The notes beneath the pieces are model-generated. The model was not told the DNA's origin. It did not search any database and saw only the letters and a program-made list of their open reading frames with translations. Below, one piece after another: positions 35,495 through 43,440 of a stretch of DNA of 64,000 nucleotides. Each line of letters starts with the position of its first letter. The first letter of the stretch is position 1. Made by a program: the position numbers and the translations under genes. Origin of the DNA: Psychrilyobacter atlanticus DSM 19335 (GTDB taxonomy: Bacteria > Fusobacteriota > Fusobacteriia > Fusobacteriales > Fusobacteriaceae); assembly GCF_000426625.1 (NCBI RefSeq), contig NZ_KE384548.1, forward strand, positions 896,835 to 960,834. Reading direction: 5' to 3'.

Positions 35495-36502
35495 TTATTC
35501 TACAATATATTTTAACTCCATAGGTAAATTTTCTTCACCAAAGACCTTAATATCATTTAGTACAGGCTGCCCAGCCTCTTCCAATAACCTTAACCCCTGC
35601 TCCTTATCAAATAAAAACTTTAAAAATTCTATAGCAATCTCATTATTTTCACCTGTATTTGGCATAGTTAAACTGTAAACGATTGGTTGACCTTTTTTAG
35701 TGATGAATTCACCCGGTGTTTTCCCATCCAGCTGAATTGTTGATTTTGCATAATCATTTTTGTAGTCAATTGAACTTAAATTAATCTCTTTAGGTAATTT
35801 CACATACATTAGATTTGGATTTTTTTTGGCATGTTGCATTGCTACAGACTCATATTCAAATGCATAATCTAAAGCACCTGTATCTAACATTGCTATTAAT
35901 TGTACTGCCTTTGCCCTAACATTTCTAGGGGGACAATTTTTAAGTAATTTATTATTTAATCCTTCAATTCCATAATGATTTTCAGCTAGTTGCCATAATA
36001 ACACAGATCTATATCCACACGGATCTGCATTAGGATCACTATGACCATAATTAACTCCCTTTCGAGTTAAGACTTCATACCAATTTTCAGATGTAATCTC
36101 ATCAGCATATTGGCTATGTTTTGAATATACAATAACCATTGAATTTTCTGCAAATAATCCATTCCAATTTGCAAAATCTGGCATAACCAAAGTATCAATT
36201 ACCGTATAATCAGCAGAACAGAGTATATCTACAGAGTCACCAAATTCTGTTACTTTTCTTGCAACTGTTCTACTCCCACCTGGAGTTCTAATAACATCTA
36301 CCTTTGGATATTTTTCTTCAAATTCTTTCTCTAAAGATTCAAATGGTATCGTTAAACTTCCTGCATGATAAATAACCAGTTTCCCCTCTAATTGATTTTC
36401 TTTTATTTTCACATCACTATTTGAATCTTTATTTTCACATCCACCTAAAAACAATGCTCCTAACATCAATATAATTAACCATAAATTTTTCTTTTTAAAC
36501 AT
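35495..36502 (-). CDS. Tungstate/molybdate-binding lipoprotein, WtpA-like
   Basis: A 335-residue periplasmic-binding-type lipoprotein. The signal peptide ends in the lipobox LFLGGC near residue 22. The mature part has KLVIYHAGSLTIPFESLEKE, VDILCSADYTVID, ENWYEVL and the conserved SDPNADPCGYRSVLLWQLAE, which match the WtpA class of tungstate/molybdate receptors for ABC importers. AGGGGGATT precedes the ATG. No permease or ATPase gene is beside it, so its importer would have to be elsewhere. It is divergent from the SulP-STAS gene across a 254-base region. Confidence 0.85.
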   Translation of the reverse strand: MFKKKNLWLIILMLGALFLGGCENKDSNSDVKIKENQLEGKLVIYHAGSLTIPFESLEKEFEEKYPKVDVIRTPGGSRTVARKVTEFGDSVDILCSADYTVIDTLVMPDFANWNGLFAENSMVIVYSKHSQYADEITSENWYEVLTRKGVNYGHSDPNADPCGYRSVLLWQLAENHYGIEGLNNKLLKNCPPRNVRAKAVQLIAMLDTGALDYAFEYESVAMQHAKKNPNLMYVKLPKEINLSSIDYKNDYAKSTIQLDGKTPGEFITKKGQPIVYSLTMPNTGENNEIAIEFLKFLFDKEQGLRLLEEAGQPVLNDIKVFGEENLPMELKYIVE

Positions 36503-36616
36503 CTTACAATCCCCCTAAAAAAATTTTAAATAACCATCTAGTTTATACTATTTTTTTTCAATAAAATCAAATTTTACCTACAAAATAGTAGGGAAATAAA
36601 ATATTTTTTTATTTGT

Positions 36617-36646
36617 TTGACAATAGTAGGGTTATATCTGTATAAT
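36617..36646 (+). promoter_or_regulatory. Consensus sigma70 promoter for the SulP-STAS gene
   Basis: Perfect TTGACA at 36617-36622 and perfect TATAAT at 36641-36646 with an 18-base spacer. The 5' leader would be about 100 bases, AT-rich, without a recognisable riboswitch. Confidence 0.8.
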
Positions 36647-36756
36647 ATTAGCGATTTAAGCAAATTTTAATTAAATATTAATTAAATCTGGAATTTTGAT
36701 ATATATTTCAATTATCTATACTTATTCAAGATAAAATTATTTTAGGAGGCTAAAAA

Positions 36757-38391
36757 ATGGAACATGTATTCAATCCAAAACTATTCACTTTATTTAAAGG
36801 GGGTCTCGATAAAAAACAAGTCACTTCCGATATATTAGCAGGAATTGTTGTTGCTATTGTTGCCTTACCACTTGCTATTGCCTTTGCAGTGGCTTCAGGA
36901 GTTTCACCGGAAAGAGGAATAATAACATCGATTATTGCAGGATTTATTATTTCTTTCTTGGGAGGAAGCAGAGTACAGATAGGTGGACCGACTGGAGCTT
37001 TTATCGTTATTGTATTTGGTATTGTAGAAACATACGGTATTAACGGTTTAATCATTTCATCGATTATGGCTGGAATAATATTAATAGTATTTGGGCTATT
37101 GAAATTAGGAGGATTATTAAAATATTTCCCTAACTCTTTAATCATTGGGTTTACAAGTGGAATTGCATTGGTTATTTTTTCAACACAAATAAAAGATGCA
37201 TTGGGTTTAAATATTACCAAGGTACCATCGGAATTTATTGAAAAATGGAAACTTTATTTTGCCCACATAGATGAAATTAATATGGTTGCTGTAATTATTA
37301 CAGTAATCACCATATTAATAACTGTTTTTTCAAAAAAATTAGTAAATAAAATACCAGGATCATTTATTGCAATTATTTTAATGACAATTGGAGTACAGGT
37401 ATTTAATCTTCCGGTTACAACTATCGAATCATCATTCGGAGAGATTCCGAATCATTTTAATTTTACAATACCATCCTTTGCTTTCAGTGATTTAGCTATA
37501 TATATAGGCCCTGCCATTACCATAGCCTTATTAGGGAGTATTGAATCTTTACTCTCTGCCGTTGTTTCCGACGGGATGATAAGTGGAAATCATAGATCTA
37601 ATACAGAACTTATAGCACAGGGTGTCGCAAATATAGTTACTCCATTCTTCGGTGGTATTCCTGCTACGGGAGCTATTGCAAGGACAGCTACCAATGTTAA
37701 TATTGGTGGCCGGACTCCTATCTCAGGAATAGTTCACTCTATAACACTATTATTAATTATGCTTTTATTCGGTAGATGGGCAAAGTTAATTCCAATGTCC
37801 TGTCTTGCTGGAGTATTAATCGTTGTAGCTTTTAATATGAGCGAATGGCGTTCATTCAGATCTATACTTAGAGGATCTATTTTTGATATTATTATTTTGC
37901 TTTCGACTTTCATATTGACTGTTTTGGTTGATTTAACAGTGGCTATACAGGTTGGAATAGTTTTATCGGCACTATTATTTATGAAACGGATGGCTGATAT
38001 CAGCGGGAAAATTCCCCTTGAAATTGATAGTGATCTAATTGAAGATTATTCAAAACTACCCAAAGACATTTCAATCTATGAGATAAGCGGTCCGCTTTTT
38101 TTCGCCTCAGTAAAAGAGTATACAGAGGTAATAAAAAGAATAGGGTTTAAGAGTAAAGTTTTAATAATACGTATGCGTCATGTACCCTTTGTTGATTCAA
38201 CTGGTCTAGAAAACCTTAAAGGGGTCATAAAGATATTAAAAGACTACGGTGTGACAATTGTTTTATCCGGAGTCAATGAATCCGTTCTAAAAGATTTTGA
38301 AAAACACCAATTGATTTCATTGGTCGATAAATCTAATATCCATGATTCCTTTGAAAAAGCTATAAACTATTCAAAACAACTACTAAAATAA
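36757..38391 (+). CDS. SulP-family anion transporter with STAS domain
   Basis: A 544-residue inner-membrane transporter. The hydrophobic part (about residues 15-410) opens with DILAGIVVAIVALPLAIAFA and RVQIGGPTGAFIVIVF, and has the family's GGIPATGAIARTATNV near residue 305. The cytoplasmic STAS domain (about 435-544) includes VLIIRMRHVPFVDSTGLENL. The family moves sulfate, bicarbonate or dicarboxylates; the substrate is not decidable here. AGGAGG precedes the ATG and a consensus promoter lies upstream. A truncated relative starts at 487 on the other strand. Confidence 0.93.
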   Translation: MEHVFNPKLFTLFKGGLDKKQVTSDILAGIVVAIVALPLAIAFAVASGVSPERGIITSIIAGFIISFLGGSRVQIGGPTGAFIVIVFGIVETYGINGLIISSIMAGIILIVFGLLKLGGLLKYFPNSLIIGFTSGIALVIFSTQIKDALGLNITKVPSEFIEKWKLYFAHIDEINMVAVIITVITILITVFSKKLVNKIPGSFIAIILMTIGVQVFNLPVTTIESSFGEIPNHFNFTIPSFAFSDLAIYIGPAITIALLGSIESLLSAVVSDGMISGNHRSNTELIAQGVANIVTPFFGGIPATGAIARTATNVNIGGRTPISGIVHSITLLLIMLLFGRWAKLIPMSCLAGVLIVVAFNMSEWRSFRSILRGSIFDIIILLSTFILTVLVDLTVAIQVGIVLSALLFMKRMADISGKIPLEIDSDLIEDYSKLPKDISIYEISGPLFFASVKEYTEVIKRIGFKSKVLIIRMRHVPFVDSTGLENLKGVIKILKDYGVTIVLSGVNESVLKDFEKHQLISLVDKSNIHDSFEKAINYSKQLLK

Positions 38392-38414
38392 GTTGATATC
38401 TAGTTCAACCTCCT

Positions 38415-38438
38415 GCCCCCTCCTTGGGGGCTTTTTTT
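38415..38438 (+). terminator. Strong Rho-independent terminator after SulP
   Basis: GCCCCC/GGGGGC stem (38415-38431) with a TCCTT loop followed by seven T's. Confidence 0.92.
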
Positions 38439-38609
38439 ATATATTTTAATCAGAACTACAGCTAAAATAATTTGTTCTGCTGAGGATTCTTCATCTTTGA
38501 CATTACAAAAATAAATTTAAATTCCCTTAATTTAAATAATATAATTAGTGTTCATTATCTATGATTTAAAATTTATTCTTGAATTTAGATTTATTACATA
38601 ATATAATAA

Positions 38610-38738
38610 TTAGATCTCTTTAAAGAGAATTACAAGAACGATGATTTTTTAACAGGAAAAAATACTGATCATCTCTTTAAGGTAGAGGAGGTCTTAAAAG
38701 ATAAAAGTATAGAACATGCAAAAACCAATCGTTTTTGA
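38610..38738 (+). pseudogene. Possible remnant of a decayed gene (42 codons, no start)
   Basis: Within the 428-base gap 38392-38819, this frame is open between stops at 38607-38609 and 38736-38738. It reads LDLFKENYKNDDFLTGKNTD and continues HLFKVEEVLKDKSIEHA before the final KTNRF. The composition is protein-like but there is no ATG, GTG or TTG and no ribosome site at its beginning. I do not recognise the family. It could be a 3' fragment left by deletion, or chance. The rest of the gap is AT-rich and probably holds the promoter for the OmpA lipoprotein gene. Confidence 0.4.
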
Positions 38739-38819
38739 CAACTAAGATGAAATAACTTTTTTTATCATAAAAATAGAGATACAATTTCATCTACAAATTA
38801 AAAAAATGGGAGAATTAAA

Positions 38820-39470
38820 TTGAAAAAAAATATATCATTATTATTATTAGGTGTCATAGCCATAACAGGATGTAAAAGTATCGATCCATATACAGGTGAA
38901 GAAAAGTTCAGCCAAACCAGCAAATATGCTCTAGGTGGAGTTCTTGCAGGAGCAGCAGCGGGTCAAATAGCAGGAAAGGACACAAAATCAACATTAACAG
39001 GGGCAGCAGCAGGAGCCTTAGCAGGAGCCGGATTGGGTTATTATTTTGACAGACAGGAGGCAGCTTTGAGAGCAGAACTTCAAAAAACAGGAGTTTCTTT
39101 AAAAAGAGTTGATAATAAGTTACAGCTTGTTATGCCAGGAAACTTAACTTTTAATAGTAGCAGCTCAGATGTTAGAAGTGATTTTTACGAAGTCCTAGAT
39201 TCGGTATCTAAGGTATTGAACGAATATGATAAAACTGATGTGTTTGTTTCAGGACACACAGATAACACAGGTAAAAATTCTTATAACATGACTTTATCTA
39301 AAAATAGAGCAGATAGTGTTGCAAAATACCTTAAATCAAGAGGAGTTCAAAATACTAGAATTACAAGCGAAGGTTTAGGTTCTAAATTCCCTATAACTTC
39401 TAACTCTACTTCACAGGGAAGAGAAAATAATAGAAGAGTTGAAATAGAAATAATAGCAAAGAAAGGCTAG
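38820..39470 (+). CDS. OmpA-family outer-membrane lipoprotein with glycine zipper
   Basis: A 216-residue predicted lipoprotein. Start is TTG at 38820 after GGGAGA. The signal peptide ends in the lipobox AITGC (Cys18). Residues about 37-75 form an Ala/Gly-rich zipper (LAGAAAGQIAGKD, TGAAAGALAGAGLGYYF) typical of membrane-associated YiaD-like proteins. The C-terminal OmpA domain (about 105-216) has FVSGHTDNTGKNSYNMTLS and GRENNRRVEIEI, which bind peptidoglycan. It likely tethers the outer membrane to the wall. Single-gene unit. Confidence 0.9.
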   Translation: MKKNISLLLLGVIAITGCKSIDPYTGEEKFSQTSKYALGGVLAGAAAGQIAGKDTKSTLTGAAAGALAGAGLGYYFDRQEAALRAELQKTGVSLKRVDNKLQLVMPGNLTFNSSSSDVRSDFYEVLDSVSKVLNEYDKTDVFVSGHTDNTGKNSYNMTLSKNRADSVAKYLKSRGVQNTRITSEGLGSKFPITSNSTSQGRENNRRVEIEIIAKKG

Positions 39471-39502
39471 TTTTATGCCTTATCTTAAATAGATAATTCA
39501 TT

Positions 39503-39550
39503 TAAGAGATTTGATTCCTGTAAAATACAAGACTCAAATCTCTTAGTTTT
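39503..39550 (+). terminator. Terminator after the OmpA lipoprotein gene
   Basis: TAAGAGATTTGA at 39503-39514 pairs with 39534-39545 and is followed by GTTTTT. Confidence 0.78.
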
Positions 39551-39610
39551 TATAAAATATATCATATTAAAATATTCATATGATTCTTACTAAGAAAAAG
39601 AGGAGGAATA

Positions 39611-40189
39611 ATGGAAAATAAATGCTGCTATGATTTTTTTATGGATCCCATAGAAAAAAAATTTTTAAATAAACTTCGAAAAAAATTATTGTCTAAAGCT
39701 GAGGGTAAAATTTTAGAGATTGGTTCGGGAACAGGAGTAAATTTTGAATTATATGGGAAACATGATGTTGTTGCCATGGAACCAGATGAAAAATTAAGAA
39801 TAAAATCATTAGATAAAGTAAATAATAAAAATATAAAAGTTATTTCAGGAGATGCTGAAAATTTAGAGTTTAAAGACAATGAATTTGATACCGTGGTTGT
39901 GATGCTTGTTCTTTGTACAATTCCCGATAATAAAAAAGCACTCTTAGAAATCAGAAGGGTTTGTAAGGCAGGCGGAAAGATCTTAGTCTTAGAACATATC
40001 AAACATAAGAATAAAGTTTTAGCTGTGATCCAGGATATCCTCACCCCAGTATGGAAAAAAATAGCTATGGGGTGTCATTTAAACAGAAAAACTGTAGATA
40101 TTATAGGAAATCTAGGATTTCAAATAATAAAAAAAGAATATCATATAGGAAATAATTTTGCTCTTTTGGAGATTATTAATAACAAATAA
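39611..40189 (+). CDS. Class I SAM-dependent methyltransferase
   Basis: A 192-residue methyltransferase of the Methyltransf_11 type. Motif I is ILEIGSGTGVNFELY near residue 36, the acidic residue of motif II is in VVAMEPDEKL, and VISGDAENLEF and TVVVMLVLCTIPD follow. A C-terminal HIKHKNKVL block is like phosphatidylethanolamine or small-molecule methyltransferases such as UbiE relatives. The substrate is unknown. GAGGAGGAA precedes the ATG. It is a single-gene unit ending in a strong hairpin whose left arm starts in the stop codon. Confidence 0.85.
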   Translation: MENKCCYDFFMDPIEKKFLNKLRKKLLSKAEGKILEIGSGTGVNFELYGKHDVVAMEPDEKLRIKSLDKVNNKNIKVISGDAENLEFKDNEFDTVVVMLVLCTIPDNKKALLEIRRVCKAGGKILVLEHIKHKNKVLAVIQDILTPVWKKIAMGCHLNRKTVDIIGNLGFQIIKKEYHIGNNFALLEIINNK

Positions 40190-40232
40190 AGGTCTGAAAT
40201 TTTTCCATTCTCAGGAAAAATTTCAGACCTTT
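40188..40232. terminator. 19-bp perfect hairpin terminator, bidirectional
   Basis: 40188-40206 is perfectly complementary to 40214-40232 with a seven-base loop. It lies between the convergent methyltransferase and tryptophanase genes. Confidence 0.9.
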
Positions 40233-40249
40233 GCATTTTTCTAGGGTTA

Positions 40250-41635
40250 TTATTTTACCGGTTTTAATTTAGCTGTAAAATGTCTTAGGATCTTTGGCTC
40301 CTCCTCAATCTCATACCCCTTTATTTCATCTCTTCTCTTATAGATATTAATCAGAGCTTTAGCCACTACATTCATATGATTGTTAGTATATACTCTTCTA
40401 GGGATAGTTAATCTCAGTAATTCCATAGCAGATTCCAGCTGCTTTCCTGTATCGGGGTCATTTCCCAATAAAAATGATCCAATCTCTACACCTCTGACAC
40501 CGGCTTCTCTGTATAACTCTACACAGAGTGCCTGAGCAGGAAAATTATAGTAGGGAATATGAGGCAGAAACTTCTTGGCATCCACAAAAACTGCATGACC
40601 TCCTACAGGATTTTGTATTGGAACTCCTCCTTCTGAAAGTAATTTCCCAAGGTATTCAACCTGTCCTATTCTCGAAGCCAAATATGACTCCTCAATAACT
40701 TCAGTAAAGCCAACAGCTAGAGCATCCATATCTCTCCCTGAAAGTCCTCCATAGGTAGGAAATCCTTCAATAGGAACAACCATAGCCCTTACACCATTAA
40801 ATAGTTCTAAATCTTCCTTTATAGCAATCAGTCCACCCATGTTTACAATCCCGTCTTTTTTAGCACTCATGGTGATAGCGTCTCCATAGGAAAAAACCTC
40901 TCTTACAATCTCCAAGATCGAACAATGCCCATATTCTTCCTCTCTTTTTTTTATAAAATAAGCATTTTCTGCAAACCTGGCAGAATCAAAGATTATTTTA
41001 ACTCCATATCTGTCGGCTATTCTCTTAGTTTCTTTTATATTTTTTAAGGAAACAGGCTGTCCTCCAGCACTATTGCAGGTAATGGTAATTATGATAAAAG
41101 CGATATTTTCTGATCCTTTTTCCAGTATTATTTTTTCTAAACGGTCATTATCCATATTTCCTTTGAAGGGATGATCGAGAGCCGTGTCATAAGCTTCAGA
41201 TATTACACAGTCAATAGCTCTTCCCCCCTTTAACTCCACATGTGCTTTAGTTGTATCAAAATGCATGTTAGATATACTATACTGCCCTTTTTTTATTAAA
41301 AGAGGAAAAAGTACATTTTCCGCTCCCCTTCCCTGGTGGGTTGGAACAAAATATTTATACCCTGTAATATTCTGAACTGATTTTTCCAACCGATAAAAAC
41401 TCCTACTCCCTGCATAAGATTCATCTCCTAACATCAGTGCTGACCATTGATGGTCACTCATAGCTCCAGTTCCAGAATCAGTTAGGAGATCTATAAAAAT
41501 ATCTTCAGCTTTTAATCCAAATTGATTATAACCCACTTCCACTATCCTTTTTTCCCTCTCCTCTTTAGAGATCAAACTAATTTTTTCTACCATTTTTATC
41601 TTGTACGGTTCAGCTAATGTCGAGTATTCACACAT
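40250..41635 (-). CDS. tnaA: Tryptophanase (tryptophan indole-lyase)
   Basis: Splits L-tryptophan to indole, pyruvate and ammonia using PLP. The 461-residue protein shows [49 protein letters not shown], and the PLP Lys in [13 protein letters not shown] near residue 258. Tryptophanase and tyrosine phenol-lyase are close relatives. The substrate-site segment here is VEIGSFLLG, as in TnaA, where tyrosine phenol-lyases have an Arg in place of the Ile. The ending [10 protein letters not shown] also matches TnaA. AGGAGGGAAAA precedes the ATG. No tnaB permease or tnaC leader is visible next to it. Confidence 0.92.
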   Translation of the reverse strand: MCEYSTLAEPYKIKMVEKISLISKEEREKRIVEVGYNQFGLKAEDIFIDLLTDSGTGAMSDHQWSALMLGDESYAGSRSFYRLEKSVQNITGYKYFVPTHQGRGAENVLFPLLIKKGQYSISNMHFDTTKAHVELKGGRAIDCVISEAYDTALDHPFKGNMDNDRLEKIILEKGSENIAFIIITITCNSAGGQPVSLKNIKETKRIADRYGVKIIFDSARFAENAYFIKKREEEYGHCSILEIVREVFSYGDAITMSAKKDGIVNMGGLIAIKEDLELFNGVRAMVVPIEGFPTYGGLSGRDMDALAVGFTEVIEESYLASRIGQVEYLGKLLSEGGVPIQNPVGGHAVFVDAKKFLPHIPYYNFPAQALCVELYREAGVRGVEIGSFLLGNDPDTGKQLESAMELLRLTIPRRVYTNNHMNVVAKALINIYKRRDEIKGYEIEEEPKILRHFTAKLKPVK

Positions 41636-41762
41636 ATTTTCCCTCCTAAAATATCTTATTAAATGACTATTAAATATTATTTCAGTTCTTTATATCATAC
41701 CGAATATATTCTCTATTTTATCTACCTATCCTTTATTATAATTCTAAAAATCAACTGTAAGA

Positions 41763-41823
41763 TAAAAAGCAACGTGACATTGCATTCAATTAGTTTTAAT
41801 AAAAATTTCAAGATAATAAAAAA
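41763..41823 (+). repeat. Dispersed intergenic repeat, copy D (short)
   Basis: AAAAAGCAACGTGACATTGC followed by ATTCAATTAG and, after an internal deletion relative to copies A and E, the common end AAGATAATAAAAAA. The end merges into a terminator hairpin. Confidence 0.65.
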
Positions 41824-41860
41824 TAAGTCTATCCACCACAGGCAGATAAACTTATTTTTT
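41818..41860. terminator. Bidirectional terminator
   Basis: AAAAAATAAGTCTATC at 41818-41833 pairs with 41845-41860 (one mismatch). On the minus strand it ends the surface-repeat gene at 41882 with a T-run. Confidence 0.85.
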
Positions 41861-41881
41861 ATTATCTTCTTTTAAGAGATT

Positions 41882-42487
41882 TTATAATCTTCCATCTATA
41901 TTAAAAAATGGAAAAACTGGGAAAAATCCATTTTTTGCAAAGTTAATAAATCCTATTTGAACACCCTGTAAGTCATTGGTGAAGTTAACTGCACCCAGTT
42001 GAAAAGTAGTTTTTTCTGCATAATTTACAAATCCGATATCAACTATCGATTCTCCCTGGTTAAAGTTAATTGCTCCCAGATTAATCACTGATTTTTTCTG
42101 GTTAAAGTTAACAAATCCCCACTGTAAACCTGTAAAATCATTGGTATAGTTAACAAATCCTAAAGCTACACCTGTAGACTGTCCCAAATGAATATTAGCT
42201 GCACCTATACCTACACCTGTAAATGAATTATTCACTTTGTTGGCTCCAATCCAAAATGGGCTTAACTGCACCCCTTTAAAGTTATTAGTTTCACCTAAAG
42301 CTAAAATATTTATATCCAAACCACTCATATTGGTATTTTTCCCATAAAGTAAGTTAAGTCTTACCCCTTTTACAGTTTGATCCGCCGGCATATTAGTCCC
42401 TGGTACACCTAATTGAAATGGTGTCTCTGCAAATGTTATGGTGGAAATTAAGCATATCATCCCCAGTAAAGTTTTTATTCTTTTCAT
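41882..42487 (-). CDS. Exported surface-repeat protein (LA_2272-like), paralogue 1
   Basis: A 201-residue exported protein. The signal peptide is MKRIKTLLGMICLISTITFA. The mature part is built of short repeats with a recurring F-G-x-N spacing, such as FTGLQWGFVNFNQ, VINLGAINFNQ, VDIGFVNYAEK and LQGVQIGFINFAK. It ends in FPVFPFFNIDGRL. This pattern matches the LA_2272-type surface-repeat family found in Leptospira and Fusobacterium; function unknown, likely envelope or surface. It is about the same size as the adjacent paralogue, 120 bases upstream, and the two share the ending. Confidence 0.75.
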   Translation of the reverse strand: MKRIKTLLGMICLISTITFAETPFQLGVPGTNMPADQTVKGVRLNLLYGKNTNMSGLDINILALGETNNFKGVQLSPFWIGANKVNNSFTGVGIGAANIHLGQSTGVALGFVNYTNDFTGLQWGFVNFNQKKSVINLGAINFNQGESIVDIGFVNYAEKTTFQLGAVNFTNDLQGVQIGFINFAKNGFFPVFPFFNIDGRL

Positions 42488-42557
42488 ATTTATCCTCCTA
42501 ATTTTATATTTTAAATATTGTACTACGTATTTAAAAAAAATTACAGATTATCTAAAT

Positions 42558-42589
42558 AAAAAAAGTGCCTCTATTAATATTAGAGACAC
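42558..42589 (-). terminator. Terminator after surface-repeat paralogue 2
   Basis: On the minus strand GTGTCTCTA pairs with TAGAGGCAC (one wobble) over 42565-42589 and is followed by seven T's. Confidence 0.83.
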
Positions 42590-42607
42590 CCTTTAAAAAT
42601 TTAAATT

Positions 42608-43171
42608 CTAGAATATTCTTCCATCGATATTAAAGAATGGAAATATTGGTAAGAATCCAGTCTTAGCCATGTTAATCAGACCTATTTGTACTCCAGTAAG
42701 ATCATCAGTCATATTGAAAACACCTAATTGGAATGTAGTTCCTTTAGAAATGTTAACAAAACCGATATCTGCTGTTGTTCTTCCATCAGAGATATTCGCT
42801 GCTGCCCATTGAAGACCTTTTACATTATGGGTCATATTTACTAGTCCTAAAATAGCTCCTGTAGACTCCCCACCATGGATATTTGCTAAACCAAATCCAA
42901 CACCTTTAAATGAATTATTGACCTTGTTAGCACCAATAAATAATATAGGAAATTGTACCCCAGTAAAGTTATCAGCTTCTCCCAAAGCTAGAATAGGAAG
43001 ATCTAACCCACTTACATTAGCAGTCTTACCATAAAGTAAGTTTAATCTTAATCCGCTGACATCTTGAGATGCTGGCATTTGATTATCCAATACGTTAAAC
43101 TGAAATCCAGTTGCAAATGACATACTAGATAACAAAAATAACATTCCCAATAAAATTTTAACTCTTTTCAT
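42608..43171 (-). CDS. Exported surface-repeat protein (LA_2272-like), paralogue 2
   Basis: A 187-residue exported protein with signal peptide MKRVKILLGMLFLLSSMSFA. It shares with paralogue 1 the block LRLNLLYGK...VSGLD, the ALGE..NFTGVQ block, ANKVNNSFKGVG, and the ending FPFFNIDGRIF. Repeats such as ILGLVNMTHNV, DIGFVNISKG and VQIGLINMAK are in register. TAGGAGGTAAG precedes the ATG. Each copy has its own terminator, so they are separately transcribed units. The tandem pair probably arose by duplication. Confidence 0.75.
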   Translation of the reverse strand: MKRVKILLGMLFLLSSMSFATGFQFNVLDNQMPASQDVSGLRLNLLYGKTANVSGLDLPILALGEADNFTGVQFPILFIGANKVNNSFKGVGFGLANIHGGESTGAILGLVNMTHNVKGLQWAAANISDGRTTADIGFVNISKGTTFQLGVFNMTDDLTGVQIGLINMAKTGFLPIFPFFNIDGRIF

Positions 43172-43440
43172 ATTTCTTACCTCCTAAAAATTTTGTTTTT
43201 TTCATACTTCCATAACACTATACTATGAATTTCAGATTAATCCTACAATAAAATAAAAAAATTATACTGGTATTAATCCCAGTAAATATAGTGTAAAATA
43301 GTATATAAAAATATATATTATTACCACCAATTAGCACCAATCAAAACATGGATTGAAATCAATAGTGATAGAGCTATCAAAAAGTGATTATCATAGATAT
43401 TTTAAATCTATTTTTAAACTAATATTTCAAGGGGGTTACC

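Noticed and set aside
36647..36756. Riboswitch in the SulP-STAS leader
   Set aside because: The roughly 100-base leader is A/T-rich with no conserved-looking stems; nothing matched a Moco or other known class by eye.
40250..41635. Tyrosine phenol-lyase instead of tryptophanase
   Set aside because: The substrate-site segment is VEIGS, not the Arg-containing form of tyrosine phenol-lyases, and the C-terminus matches tryptophanase.
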